DNA from: Mesonia hippocampi
GTDB lineage: Bacteria > Bacteroidota > Bacteroidia > Flavobacteriales > Flavobacteriaceae
Assembly (NCBI RefSeq): GCF_014197445.1
Contig: NZ_JACIFO010000005.1
Coordinates: 124,001 to 188,000 of the forward strand
Length of the DNA: 64,000 nucleotides
Reading direction: 5' to 3'
Shown: positions 26,320 through 34,832 of the stretch, in pieces
Numbering within the stretch: the first letter of the stretch is position 1
How the letters are laid out: each line of letters starts with the position of its first letter
Position numbers and translations under genes: made by a program
Notes under the pieces: model-generated
Told to the model about the DNA's origin: nothing
Database searches by the model: none
The model's input: only the letters and a program-made list of their open reading frames with translations

Positions 26320-26336
26320 CAAAAATATTACTTTTG
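26320..26336. promoter_or_regulatory. Back-to-back divergent -7 boxes
   Basis: TATTTTTG on the minus strand (26320-26327) and TACTTTTG on the plus strand (26329-26336) are one base apart. They serve the 79-aa gene (-) and the DUF2752 gene (+). The two polymerase footprints must overlap. Neither has an obvious TTG at the right distance. Confidence 0.55.
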
Positions 26337-26361
26337 TTTTAATATAGAATATATTTCTGCT

Positions 26362-26637
26362 ATGGATGAATTTATGCTCCCTTGCCTCACCAAAAGTTTT
26401 TTAGGCTTCGATTGCCCTGGTTGTGGCGGGCAACGCAGCTTATGGTTGCTTGTGCAAGGAAATTTTAGCGAAGCTTTTTTCATGTACCCTCCTATATATC
26501 CGTTAGTTATACTAGGAGGCTTAGTAGTTATTAATAAATTTTTACCCCTAAAAAAATATTCTTTTTTTGTAAGTGTTTTGGCGGCTATTAGTGTAGCCAG
26601 CATTATTATTAATTATATTTATAAACTAACTTATTAA
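26362..26637 (+). CDS. DUF2752 membrane protein
   Basis: A 91-residue DUF2752 protein: the conserved CLTKSFLGFDCPGCGGQRSLWLLVQGNFSEAF block near the N-terminus, then two hydrophobic spans (about residues 40-58 and 65-85). The paired Cys of CPGCG are a family hallmark. The function is unknown; members are small membrane proteins seen across Bacteroidota. The ATG at 26362 gives the standard family length and lies about 20 nt after the expected transcription start, so an in-frame start 90 bp upstream is rejected. The next gene starts 11 bp downstream. Confidence 0.88.
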   Translation: MDEFMLPCLTKSFLGFDCPGCGGQRSLWLLVQGNFSEAFFMYPPIYPLVILGGLVVINKFLPLKKYSFFVSVLAAISVASIIINYIYKLTY

Positions 26638-26648
26638 TTTTACTTTTT

Positions 26649-26981
26649 ATGGAAAAACAAAAATTACCTAACGCTACTATCTCATTAGTTTTAGCAATCT
26701 TATCGTATATAGGGTGTTGCTTTTGGGGTCTACCAGGAATAATAACTGCTATTATCGCTATAGTTTTAGCAAACAAAGATAAAGCCAAATATCTTGAAAC
26801 CCCTGAATTGTATAATAATTACGGGCAGGTAAAAACAGCTCGAATTATTGCTATTATAGGACTTGTACTATCTGTATTGGTTTTATTAACAATGATTTTT
26901 GTTATTGTATCTTTTGGAGGTATAGATGCTTATATGGAAGAAATTCAGCGCATGCAACAAGAAATGCAAATGGAAGTTTAA
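26649..26981 (+). CDS. CCC-motif/DUF4190-like membrane protein
   Basis: A 110-residue membrane protein with two hydrophobic segments (about residues 10-45 and 65-92) and the pattern IGCCFWGLPGIITAIIAIVLANKDKAKY followed by YGQVKTARIIAIIGLVLSVLVLL. This matches small flavobacterial membrane proteins annotated as CCC-motif or DUF4190-like, although only two adjacent cysteines remain here. A Met/Gln-rich C-terminus (MEEIQRMQQEMQME) could form a short coiled coil. It is probably co-transcribed with the DUF2752 gene 11 bp upstream and ends at a perfect-palindrome terminator. Confidence 0.82.
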   Translation: MEKQKLPNATISLVLAILSYIGCCFWGLPGIITAIIAIVLANKDKAKYLETPELYNNYGQVKTARIIAIIGLVLSVLVLLTMIFVIVSFGGIDAYMEEIQRMQQEMQMEV

Positions 26982-27026
26982 AACTTTACCTTTTACAAAA
27001 TCAGGTAATAATTATAAAATATATTA

Positions 27027-27060
27027 CTAAAAAAGCGGGATAATTATCCCGCTTTTTTAG
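27027..27060. terminator. Bidirectional terminator, perfect 34-bp palindrome
   Basis: Two 17-nt arms, CTAAAAAAGCGGGATAA and its exact complement, meet with no spacer. The GCGGGAT core with A6/T6 flanks acts as a terminator for the DUF4190-like gene (+) and the lipoprotein gene (-). Confidence 0.92.
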
Positions 27061-27078
27061 TTTAATACATCTTAAATA

Positions 27079-27993
27079 TTAATAACTTTCGTGGATTAAC
27101 ATCACACTAATATCATCAAATGTTTTAGACGGATAATATTCCTCGTAATCTGGATTATCTACCTTTGCGGTTCCGCTTAGTTCAATACGTTCTAAAAGGT
27201 TTGTTTCTTCGTCCAAAACATAAGTATAATTTATTTGGCTATATTCTGGCGAAAACAATTCATAATCATAAGTAATTGAAGCCGATAAAACATTGTTTTT
27301 ATTCTGTTCTCCAAACTTATCATGAGCAATAGTATAATATAACGGAGTAAACTTAAATATTGGCATTTCATAAGCCATTTGAGAAAATTTTAATTTCTCG
27401 TTAGTATCATAAGTATAAATATGTTTTATTGTATTCTCTCCGCGAGATGTATTGGTTTCTATAACATTACCAGCTTGGTAAACCATTTCTACATCTTTTA
27501 CCAGTTCGTAATTTAAATCATTTTTACGGTAGCTACTAATTTTTGCTAAACGGTTATTATGATAATCATACTTTATAGAGTCTATAGTGGTTTGCACGTC
27601 TCCACTAGTATATGTAAACACATTGATATTTTTTACATAGGTTAGCTTGTTGTTCTCCAAATGTATTTCATGTAAATCGGTTACTTCGGCGCCAGACATG
27701 TTTTCCTCAACAAGGTTTACCGTTATTAAATTTTCTTCGTAAAGCAGCTCATAAACATAACTTCCTCGAGTTATTTCTTTTATAGCTTCGTTATCTGCTT
27801 CGTAGGTAAACTCAAAATCGTCATAAGAATAAGGCTGACTTCTTGCATTGTTTAAATCTATTTTTGATAACCTGTATTTACTTGGTGTTTCTTCTTTTCC
27901 ATCGGTTGATGTAGTTTCAACATCATCGCTCGAACAACTAAAAAAAAGTAGTGAACCTAACATCAGTAAAAAAGTTAACTGTATATTTTTCAT
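27079..27993 (-). CDS. Lipoprotein of unknown function (DUF4595-like beta-rich)
   Basis: A 304-residue exported lipoprotein: lipobox FFSC with lipidated Cys20, then an acidic linker SSDDVETTSTDGKEE. The rest is beta-rich with repeated short strands (KSITYDYELF, IKYDYHNNRLAKISSYRKNDLNYELVKDVEMVYQAGN-type segments) that resemble the DUF4595 or YD-like repeats of Bacteroidota surface lipoproteins; this is a weak match by eye. The gene follows an outer-membrane protein gene with a 16-bp gap, so the two are probably made together. Confidence 0.7.
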   Translation of the reverse strand: MKNIQLTFLLMLGSLLFFSCSSDDVETTSTDGKEETPSKYRLSKIDLNNARSQPYSYDDFEFTYEADNEAIKEITRGSYVYELLYEENLITVNLVEENMSGAEVTDLHEIHLENNKLTYVKNINVFTYTSGDVQTTIDSIKYDYHNNRLAKISSYRKNDLNYELVKDVEMVYQAGNVIETNTSRGENTIKHIYTYDTNEKLKFSQMAYEMPIFKFTPLYYTIAHDKFGEQNKNNVLSASITYDYELFSPEYSQINYTYVLDEETNLLERIELSGTAKVDNPDYEEYYPSKTFDDISVMLIHESY

Positions 27994-28009
27994 CTATATT
28001 TTTATCTTA

Positions 28010-28849
28010 TTAAACTTTAAAAATTCCGCCAACAGCTATAACGGTTTCACAAAACAAAAAGCTTTGTGAGGCTTTATCTGCCGAAGAATTTGTTGTACGG
28101 ATGTTCCCCATATTAATGTAACCACCCTTAAGTTCTGTTTGGATAAAAAAGTGCTTAAAAAATGTAAAATTTAGACCTGCTTTAGCAGAAATACCATAAC
28201 CTGAAATATGAAATTCATCATGACGTTCTTTATTCATCAATGTGGCATTGGTCCTAGGGTAGAGAACTCCCGCGCCAATTCCTTCAAGAACATTCAATTG
28301 AAATTTATCGGTATCTCTTATCCCTAGATATTTAGATAAATCGTCTACACGAGAAAACTCAACGTTCACATAGTTTAAACCATCGGTATGCTCAAATAAT
28401 AAGAAATCTTCTGTTAGCAAAGTTTTCCCATCGGCAATTGCTTCCCCATAGCTCCCTCTGTTAGGGTAGCTTCCTGTATAATCTACCGTTCTATCGTTAT
28501 ACATCACGTATTTCATGTGGTCTACACCAATAGAAATATTGTAATGGTCGGTAATAAAATAGCCTATCCTAAAGTTTGTTTGCGGAATCGTCATTCTTCC
28601 AGGGTTGATGTAGTCAATATGCCAACCTTTAGGTTTATCATGTGCTTTTACATCTTTCAACTCAAAATCGTAACCTTCTCCTCTAAAATGAATATCAGAA
28701 TCGGTAAAAAAATCTCGGTTTCCTCCCCAGAACACGTATATTTTTCCTTTGTTATGGGCGGTAAATTTTTTCGGAGTAGATGTTACCTCCGACTGACTAA
28801 AGCCTTGAAAACTCAAGGCCAAAGTCAATACTAAAATAATGTTTTTCAA
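28010..28849 (-). CDS. Outer-membrane beta-barrel-like protein of unknown function
   Basis: A 279-residue exported protein. A signal peptide (residues 1-18, ending QGFS-Q) precedes alternating beta strands such as GKIYVFWGGNRDFF, TNFRIGYFITDHYNISIGVDHMKYVMY, VNVEFSRVDDL, ISAKAGLNFTFFKHFFIQTELKGGYINMG and a closing FCETVIAVGGIFKV. The pattern and a terminal strand near the end fit a small outer-membrane barrel. I cannot place it in a named family. It is the first gene of a two-gene unit with the lipoprotein 16 bp downstream; rocD lies 17 bp upstream on the same strand. Confidence 0.75.
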   Translation of the reverse strand: MKNIILVLTLALSFQGFSQSEVTSTPKKFTAHNKGKIYVFWGGNRDFFTDSDIHFRGEGYDFELKDVKAHDKPKGWHIDYINPGRMTIPQTNFRIGYFITDHYNISIGVDHMKYVMYNDRTVDYTGSYPNRGSYGEAIADGKTLLTEDFLLFEHTDGLNYVNVEFSRVDDLSKYLGIRDTDKFQLNVLEGIGAGVLYPRTNATLMNKERHDEFHISGYGISAKAGLNFTFFKHFFIQTELKGGYINMGNIRTTNSSADKASQSFLFCETVIAVGGIFKV

Positions 28850-28866
28850 CAGTTAAGTTCCTGATA

Positions 28867-30105
28867 TTAGAATTTATCGATTGTTGAAGTGATTATCTTT
28901 ACGCAATCTAACAGTTGCTCTTCTGTAATCACTAATGGTGGTGCAAAACGTATAATGTTTCCGTGTGTTGGTTTTGCTAATAAGCCGTTTTCTTTTAAAG
29001 CCATACAAATATCCCAAGCCGTAGAGCTATCTTCTGTGTCGTTAATAACAATAGCGTTCAATAAACCTTTACCTCTCACTAAGCTTACTATATCGGTATC
29101 TTTAATATATTCGTTTAGTTTTGCTCTAAACAGTTCTCCTAGTTTCTCTGATCGTTCTGCTAGTTTTTCTTCCTGCACCACTTCTAAAGCTGCAATAGCC
29201 ACTGCAGCAGCTACTGGGTTCCCTCCAAAAGTAGACCCGTGTTGCCCTGGTTTAATCACGTCCATTACTTCATTATTCGCCAATACCGCAGAAACAGGAT
29301 ACACCCCTCCAGAAATAGCTTTTCCTAAGGTTAAAATATCGGGTTTAACGTTTTCATGGTCTACGGCTAATAATTTTCCGGTTCTCGCGATTCCTGTTTG
29401 AATTTCGTCGGCAATAAAAAGTACGTTATGTTTTTCGCATAATGCTTTTGCTTTACGTAAATATCCTTCTGAAGGCACATAAACCCCAGCTTCTCCTTGA
29501 ATAGGCTCTACTAAAAATCCTGCTACGTTATCGTTTTCGGTTAACGCTTTCTCTAAAGCTTCGGTATTATCGTAAGCTATTTTTATAAACCCAGGCGTGT
29601 AAGGACCAAAGTTTTTACGAGCATCAGCGTCGTTGCTAAAAGATATTATTGTGGTTGTTCGCCCATGGAAGTTGTTCTCACAAACAATAATTTGTGCTTT
29701 TTCTTCTGGAATTCCCTTTTTCTCGTAGGCCCACTTTCTACATAGTTTTATTGCCGTTTCTACAGCTTCGGCACCTGTATTCATAGGTAAAAGCTTATCG
29801 AAACCAAAATACTCGGTTGCAAATTTCTCGTATTTTCCTAATACATCGTTATAAAAAGCGCGCGAAGTAAGGCTTAGCTTTTTTGCTTGCTCACACATTG
29901 CGCCAACAATTTTAGGATGTGCATGCCCTTGGTTTACTGCAGAGTATGCCGATAAAAAATCATAGTATTTTTTTCCTTCTACATCCCACATATACACCCC
30001 TTCTGCTTTAGAAAGCACCACTGGAAGTGGATGATAGTTATGGGCTCCGTACTTATTTTCTAATTCAATTGCTTCTTGCGAAGATTTAATTTCTACAACA
30101 GACAT
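28867..30105 (-). CDS. rocD: Ornithine aminotransferase
   Basis: A class III PLP aminotransferase of 412 residues that converts ornithine and 2-oxoglutarate to glutamate-5-semialdehyde and glutamate, in arginine and proline metabolism. Diagnostic blocks are [57 protein letters not shown] near residues 109-126, [14 protein letters not shown] near 228-241 and the PLP lysine in [16 protein letters not shown] near residue 260. The [16 protein letters not shown] block closes the active site. The fit to the RocD/OAT group is better than to acetylornithine aminotransferase because of this N-terminus. Two exported-protein genes follow. Confidence 0.95.
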   Translation of the reverse strand: MSVVEIKSSQEAIELENKYGAHNYHPLPVVLSKAEGVYMWDVEGKKYYDFLSAYSAVNQGHAHPKIVGAMCEQAKKLSLTSRAFYNDVLGKYEKFATEYFGFDKLLPMNTGAEAVETAIKLCRKWAYEKKGIPEEKAQIIVCENNFHGRTTTIISFSNDADARKNFGPYTPGFIKIAYDNTEALEKALTENDNVAGFLVEPIQGEAGVYVPSEGYLRKAKALCEKHNVLFIADEIQTGIARTGKLLAVDHENVKPDILTLGKAISGGVYPVSAVLANNEVMDVIKPGQHGSTFGGNPVAAAVAIAALEVVQEEKLAERSEKLGELFRAKLNEYIKDTDIVSLVRGKGLLNAIVINDTEDSSTAWDICMALKENGLLAKPTHGNIIRFAPPLVITEEQLLDCVKIITSTIDKF

Positions 30106-30235
30106 AGATTTTTTCGTTTTTATACGTTTTAGAATATTTGATTCCTACTTAAGGGAGAGAAATCACCCGCAAAATCTTTATGCCGCAAAATAAGAAATGT
30201 TTATTAATTTATAAACTATACACGTAAAAACTTAC

Positions 30236-30243
30236 TACTTTTG
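30236..30243 (+). promoter_or_regulatory. -7 box at the start of rlmD
   Basis: TACTTTTG ends five bases before the ATG at 30248. The transcript would start at or next to the ATG, so the mRNA is probably leaderless or nearly so. No clear TTG lies about 20 nt upstream. Confidence 0.6.
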
Positions 30244-30247
30244 CAGC

Positions 30248-31660
30248 ATGGCAAGAAAGAATAAACGAAAGCAATTTGAAGCTGTGCTAGTAACCGATGC
30301 GGGAGCTAAAGGAAAAGCAGTAGCAAAAGCACCTGATGGGAAAGTTATTTTTATTGATAACGCAGTACCTGGAGATGTTGTAAATGTACAAACCTATAAA
30401 AAACGTACCGCCTATTACCAGGCTAAAGTAACGGAAACACTATCTTTTTCTGATAAAAGAACAGACCCTTTATGTGATTATTTTGGCACTTGTGGTGGAT
30501 GCAAATGGCAAAATATGCAATACCAGCATCAACTTTTTTACAAACAGCAAGAGGTTGAAAACAACCTAAAACGCTTGGGACAAATAGAACTTCCTGAGGT
30601 TACCCCAATTCTAGGGAGCGAAAAAACATATTTTTACCGTAATAAAATGGAATTTTCTTTTAGCAGTAACCGCTGGTTAAGTCTAGAAGAAATAAACAGC
30701 GAGGTGGAAATCGACAATAAAAACGGCTTAGGCTTTCATATTCCTGGCATGTGGGATAAAATTTTAGACATTGATAAATGCCACCTGCAAGAAGATCCTA
30801 GCAATGCGATTAGAAATGGAGTGAAACAATTTGCCGTAGAAAACGAGTTAAGCTTCTTTAACCCCCGAACGCAAGAAGGTTTATTACGCACCCTTATGAT
30901 TAGAACCACCTCTACACAAGAGATTATGGTACTCGTTCAGTTTTTTTATGAAGATAAAATAAAGCGTGAACTTCTATTAAACTTTTTAAAAGAGCGTTTC
31001 CCCGAAATAAATTCACTTCAGTATGTTGTTAATGAAAAAGCAAACGACACCATTTACGATCAAGAGGTAATTTGTTTTTATGGGAAACCATACATTGTAG
31101 AAGAAATGGAAGGTCTGCAGTTTAAAATAAACGCAAAATCATTCTACCAAACCAATTCTGAACAAGCATACGAGCTCTATAAAGTTACTCGAGATTTTGC
31201 CGATTTAACTGGCAACGAAACCGTTTATGACCTTTATACCGGCACAGGAACTATTGCACAATTTGTAGCCCAAAAAGCAAAAAAAGTAATTGGCGTAGAG
31301 GCTGTTCCCGAAGCGATAGAAGACGCTAAAGAAAACGCCAAAAACAACCAAATTAATAACGTCGATTTTTTTGTTGGGGATATGAAAAATGTATTCACTC
31401 AAAACTTTATCGATACCCATGGGCAACCCGATGTAATTATCACCGATCCGCCAAGAAATGGCATGCATAAAGATGTTGTTAAGCAAATTATTGCTATTTT
31501 GCCAAAACGCATTGTTTATGTAAGTTGCAACTCGGCAACCCAAGCAAGAGATTTAGCCATGTTAGACCAACATTATAAAGTTACTCAAGTACAACCCGTA
31601 GATATGTTTCCGCAAACCCATCATGTAGAAAATGTGGTTTGTTTAACATTACGCGATTAA
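30248..31660 (+). CDS. rlmD: 23S rRNA (uracil-C5)-methyltransferase, RlmD/TrmA family
   Basis: A 470-residue RNA m5U methyltransferase. The N-terminal TRAM domain (about residues 8-65) is followed by the [4Fe-4S] cysteines Cys76, Cys82 and Cys85 (CDYFGTCGGC) and a fourth in DKCHLQ near 178. The SAM motif is VYDLYTGTGTIAQFVAQKA near residue 325. The catalytic region has TDPPRNGMHKDV and YVSCNSATQARDL near 425, with the nucleophilic Cys. The likely target is U1939 of 23S rRNA (or U747), which sequence alone does not decide. Two genes for exported proteins follow closely. Confidence 0.93.
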   Translation: MARKNKRKQFEAVLVTDAGAKGKAVAKAPDGKVIFIDNAVPGDVVNVQTYKKRTAYYQAKVTETLSFSDKRTDPLCDYFGTCGGCKWQNMQYQHQLFYKQQEVENNLKRLGQIELPEVTPILGSEKTYFYRNKMEFSFSSNRWLSLEEINSEVEIDNKNGLGFHIPGMWDKILDIDKCHLQEDPSNAIRNGVKQFAVENELSFFNPRTQEGLLRTLMIRTTSTQEIMVLVQFFYEDKIKRELLLNFLKERFPEINSLQYVVNEKANDTIYDQEVICFYGKPYIVEEMEGLQFKINAKSFYQTNSEQAYELYKVTRDFADLTGNETVYDLYTGTGTIAQFVAQKAKKVIGVEAVPEAIEDAKENAKNNQINNVDFFVGDMKNVFTQNFIDTHGQPDVIITDPPRNGMHKDVVKQIIAILPKRIVYVSCNSATQARDLAMLDQHYKVTQVQPVDMFPQTHHVENVVCLTLRD

Positions 31661-31669
31661 GCATTTTTC

Positions 31670-32176
31670 ATGAAACGTTTTGTTAGCTATTTTTTCAGTA
31701 TTTTGGTTTTCTCCATGTTATTTTCGGCCTGTCAACGCGATGATATTTGTCCAGAAACAACCCAAACCACTCCGTTGTTAAACATTAAGTTTTTTAATAT
31801 TGAAAATCCTGGTTTTGCAAAAAATGTAAACAATTTAAATATAAAAGCTGTAGGACAGGATTCTAGCTATTTTAAAAGCTCGGTAAATAGCGCTAACATT
31901 AGCATCCCGTTAAAAACCAACAGTCAAAATTTGACCTATTATTTTACTTTAAATAGCGATACCGAAGGCGTAACCCCAAATACAGACACCTTAAAATTTA
32001 GCTATGTCCCTCAAGATTTATACACCAATAGAGCTTGCGGATACAGAGTGGTTTTTAACGGTTTTCAAGCCTTTGTCATACAAGAAAACAACAATAAGAA
32101 TTGGATAAAAAACATCAGCCTAAAAACAACAAATATAACCCATGAAGATACTACTCACCTGTATATTTATCATTAG
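31670..32176 (+). CDS. DUF6452-like lipoprotein
   Basis: A 168-residue exported lipoprotein: signal sequence with lipobox LFSAC (lipidated Cys21) and CQRDDICPETTQTTPLLNIKFFN just after it. The mature part is a beta sandwich in outline (LTYYFTLNSDTEGVTPNTDTLKFSYVPQDLYTNRACGYRVVFNGFQAFV). It matches my memory of the flavobacterial DUF6452 family, which follows rlmD and precedes an outer-membrane gene. The function is unknown. It starts 9 bp after rlmD and overlaps the next gene by 35 bp in another frame. Confidence 0.8.
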   Translation: MKRFVSYFFSILVFSMLFSACQRDDICPETTQTTPLLNIKFFNIENPGFAKNVNNLNIKAVGQDSSYFKSSVNSANISIPLKTNSQNLTYYFTLNSDTEGVTPNTDTLKFSYVPQDLYTNRACGYRVVFNGFQAFVIQENNNKNWIKNISLKTTNITHEDTTHLYIYH

Positions 32177-32846
32177 TAGTTATTTCGGTTTTTCGCAATA
32201 TACACAAGACAGTATTCAACTTAAAGACAAATATGGCTTTAGAATTGGTGCTGATTTAAGCAAACCTATACGCAGCTTTATTGATAAAGATTATACTGGA
32301 TTTGAAATTATTGGCGACTATCGTGTTTTAAAAAATTATTATTTAGCCGCAGAATTAGGTATCGAAGAACGCTATAAAGAAGACCCATACCTTACCTACA
32401 ACACAAAAGGCAGTTACCTAAAAATAGGAGGAAATTACAACACCTACGAGAATTGGCTTGATATGCAAAACGAACTTTTTGTAGGGTTTAGGTATGCTTT
32501 TTCTAACTTCTCGCAAGAATTAAAACAATATACCGTATATGTAACCGACCCTTATTTTCCTGCCGATGTTCGCGATATTGATAAGGAGTTTGATGGGTTA
32601 AACGCCAGCTGGATAGAATTACAATTAGGCATAAAAACAGAGATACTTAACAACTTGTTTCTTAGTGTGCATGTAGAATTAAAGCACCTTGTTAGCGAAA
32701 AAACACCTGATAATTATGCTAATTTGCACATCCCAGGATTTAACAAAGTTTACAGCAGCTCTAAATTTGGAGCAGGCTGGGGCTATGGAATTTCGTACCT
32801 TATTCCGGTAACTAAAAAGACAAGAAAACCTACCGAAATAAAATAA
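32142..32846 (+). CDS. DUF6048-like outer-membrane protein
   Basis: A 234-residue exported protein: signal peptide MKILLTCIFIISSYFGFSQ, then amphipathic beta strands (KYGFRIGADLSKPIRSFI, YTGFEIIGDYRVLKNYYLAAELGIEERY, NELFVGFRYAFSNFS, SWIELQLGIKTEILNNLFLSVHVELKHL, FGAGWGYGISYLIPV) typical of a small outer-membrane barrel. It matches the flavobacterial DUF6048 group. Its start codon is inside the lipoprotein gene, a 35-bp overlap that points to coupled translation of a lipoprotein/barrel pair. The role is unknown. Confidence 0.82.
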   Translation: MKILLTCIFIISSYFGFSQYTQDSIQLKDKYGFRIGADLSKPIRSFIDKDYTGFEIIGDYRVLKNYYLAAELGIEERYKEDPYLTYNTKGSYLKIGGNYNTYENWLDMQNELFVGFRYAFSNFSQELKQYTVYVTDPYFPADVRDIDKEFDGLNASWIELQLGIKTEILNNLFLSVHVELKHLVSEKTPDNYANLHIPGFNKVYSSSKFGAGWGYGISYLIPVTKKTRKPTEIK

Positions 32847-32889
32847 CATTTAAAACGATAGGTTTATTCTATACTTTATTTATAATCTA

Positions 32890-34056
32890 CTAAATTCTAG
32901 GACGGCGCTTTTTGGTACCTTCATATATATCATAACGTACTAACCGGGCTTCCAATTTCCCGTTAAATACTTTTATTTTCTTAGAAGTTCGTAAGCCTAC
33001 GCTTTTTATAGCTTCCAGATCAGACACAATCATCCAAGCCTGTGTACTAGGGTAATTTTGCTTAAGTGTATCGCCTATATTGGTATAGAATTCCGTTAAG
33101 TTTTCCAAGCTTAAACGCTCTCCGTATGGCGGGTTACACAAAATATGCAAATGCTTCTCTCCTTCTTTTTTTGTTTTGAAAAAATCTTCTTGAGAAACAC
33201 TTATAAACTCAGATAAATTAGCATTTTCGATATTATCTATTGCCTTTCGTACTGCCGATGGCGCTTTGTCGTAACCTATAATTTTATGCTCAAAGCTTCG
33301 TATTTTATTTAAGGAAGATTCTTCTATTTTTTCAAACAAATCTACATCCCAATCTGGCCATTTTTCAAAACCAAATTCTTTCTTATTTAAGTTAGGTGGA
33401 ATATTAGCAGCAATCATAGCTGCCTCAATAAGTATAGTACCACTACCACACATAGGGTCTAAAAAATCTGATCGCCCATCCCAGCCACTCAACAACAACA
33501 AACCTGCTGCCAACACTTCGTTGATTGGCGCTATATTGGTTGCCGAACGGTATCCGCGTTTATGCAAAGATTGCCCAGAACTATCTAACGATACCGTACA
33601 CATATTCTTTTCTATATGGATATGAATACGCAGGTGAGGAAACTTAACATCTACATTAGGGCGTTTCCCTGTTTTGTCTCTAAAATAATCCGCAATGGCA
33701 TCTTTACTTTTTAGGGCTACAAACTTACTATGGCTAAAAAAATCTGAATGCACCGTAGAGTCTATGGCAAAAGTAGCTTCTGGTGTAAAATACTGCTCCC
33801 AATCCATCTTGTAAAGCTTTTTATACAAATCCTCTTCAGAATATACTTTAAATTTGGCTATAGGTTTAAGTATCTTTAGCGCCGTACGTAAGCATAAATT
33901 AGCTTTATACATAAAACCTTTATCGCCATAAAAGCTTACGTTTCTCACGCCTTTTTTTACTTCTATCGCACCTAAATCCTTAAGTTCTTTAGCCAGAATA
34001 TCTTCAAAACCGTATAAGGTTTTGGCCAGCATCTTAAAATTATTATTATTTGCCAT
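32890..34056 (-). CDS. THUMP-domain RNA methyltransferase (RlmL N-terminal/YpsC-like)
   Basis: A class I SAM-dependent RNA methyltransferase of 388 residues. The N-terminus KMLAKTLYGFEDILAKELKDLGA and a THUMP RNA-binding domain (about residues 50-160) precede the methyltransferase domain. That shows RGYRSATNIAPINEVLAAGLLLLSGW, DPMCGSGTILIEAAMIAANI near 200 and the catalytic NPPYGERL near 309. It resembles the m2G2445-forming half of RlmL, so guanine-N2 methylation of 23S rRNA is likely. The C-terminus is basic (KKRRPRI). The promoter forms one palindrome with that of the divergent methyltransferase gene. Confidence 0.92.
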   Translation of the reverse strand: MANNNNFKMLAKTLYGFEDILAKELKDLGAIEVKKGVRNVSFYGDKGFMYKANLCLRTALKILKPIAKFKVYSEEDLYKKLYKMDWEQYFTPEATFAIDSTVHSDFFSHSKFVALKSKDAIADYFRDKTGKRPNVDVKFPHLRIHIHIEKNMCTVSLDSSGQSLHKRGYRSATNIAPINEVLAAGLLLLSGWDGRSDFLDPMCGSGTILIEAAMIAANIPPNLNKKEFGFEKWPDWDVDLFEKIEESSLNKIRSFEHKIIGYDKAPSAVRKAIDNIENANLSEFISVSQEDFFKTKKEGEKHLHILCNPPYGERLSLENLTEFYTNIGDTLKQNYPSTQAWMIVSDLEAIKSVGLRTSKKIKVFNGKLEARLVRYDIYEGTKKRRPRI

Positions 34057-34072
34057 TGCTATAATTTAACGG

Positions 34073-34091
34073 CAAAAATACATTATTTTTG
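34073..34091. promoter_or_regulatory. Palindromic divergent promoter
   Basis: CAAAAATA-CAT-TATTTTTG is a perfect inverted repeat of two -7 boxes: 34073-34080 reads TATTTTTG on the minus strand and 34084-34091 on the plus strand. It serves the THUMP methyltransferase (ATG 17 bp away) and the class I methyltransferase (ATG 7 bp away). Both transcripts should have very short leaders. Confidence 0.65.
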
Positions 34092-34097
34092 TTGGCT

Positions 34098-34829
34098 ATG
34101 ACAGATTCTACAACAAAATGGTATGCTTCATGGTTTGATACCGAGTTTTACCATATTTTATATAAAGATCGCGATTATCGTGAAGCAAAGTTATTTATGG
34201 GGAATTTAATCGATTACCTCGACTTAGATAAAAATGCACACATACTAGATTTAGCTTGCGGAAAAGGCAGACACTCCATTTACTTAAACCAACTTGGTTT
34301 TCCTGTTACAGGAGTAGACCTTTCTAAAAACAGCATCCAAGCAGCTCAAAAATACGCCACAGAAACACTACAGTTTAAGGTATATGACATGACCCAAGCT
34401 TTGCCTACAAAATTTGATGCTGTTTTTAATTTATTTACAAGCTTTGGATATTTTGATAAGGAAGAAGACAACCTAAATACTTTAAAAGCCATAAAACAAG
34501 AGCTTAAACCTGGTGCTAAAGCTGTTATTGATTTTATGAATGTAGATTATGTGACAAGGAATTTAGTTCCTAAAGAAATAAAAACAGTAGAAGGTATAGA
34601 TTTTCATATAACACGTTGGATAGAAGATGGTTTTATAAAAAAGAACATTCAATTTAGGGTTAATCAAGAAAAATACAACTTTACCGAACGTGTAAAAATG
34701 TTAAGCCTGAAAGATTTTCAAAATTATTTCGACCAAGTAGGCATCTCGTTAATCGATTGTTTTGGCAACTATCAGTTACAAAAATTCGATCAGCAACAAC
34801 ATCAACGTCTTATATTAATATTTAACTAA
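34098..34829 (+). CDS. Class I SAM-dependent methyltransferase of unknown substrate
   Basis: A 243-residue methyltransferase. The SAM site is AHILDLACGKGRHSIYLNQLGFPVTGVDLSKNSI near residues 45-78, with the acidic motif II VDLS. DAVFNLFTSFGYFDKEEDN matches motif IV of small-molecule or protein methyltransferases. No RNA-binding domain is visible. The ATG at 34098 is chosen over a TTG at 34089, which lies inside the -7 box. The ZIP transporter starts 3 bp after the stop. The substrate is unknown. Confidence 0.88.
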   Translation: MTDSTTKWYASWFDTEFYHILYKDRDYREAKLFMGNLIDYLDLDKNAHILDLACGKGRHSIYLNQLGFPVTGVDLSKNSIQAAQKYATETLQFKVYDMTQALPTKFDAVFNLFTSFGYFDKEEDNLNTLKAIKQELKPGAKAVIDFMNVDYVTRNLVPKEIKTVEGIDFHITRWIEDGFIKKNIQFRVNQEKYNFTERVKMLSLKDFQNYFDQVGISLIDCFGNYQLQKFDQQQHQRLILIFN

Positions 34830-34832
34830 TTT

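Noticed and set aside
28889-29401. 170-aa reading frame antisense to rocD
   Set aside because: It overlaps the conserved catalytic blocks of ornithine aminotransferase and its translation has no domain pattern.
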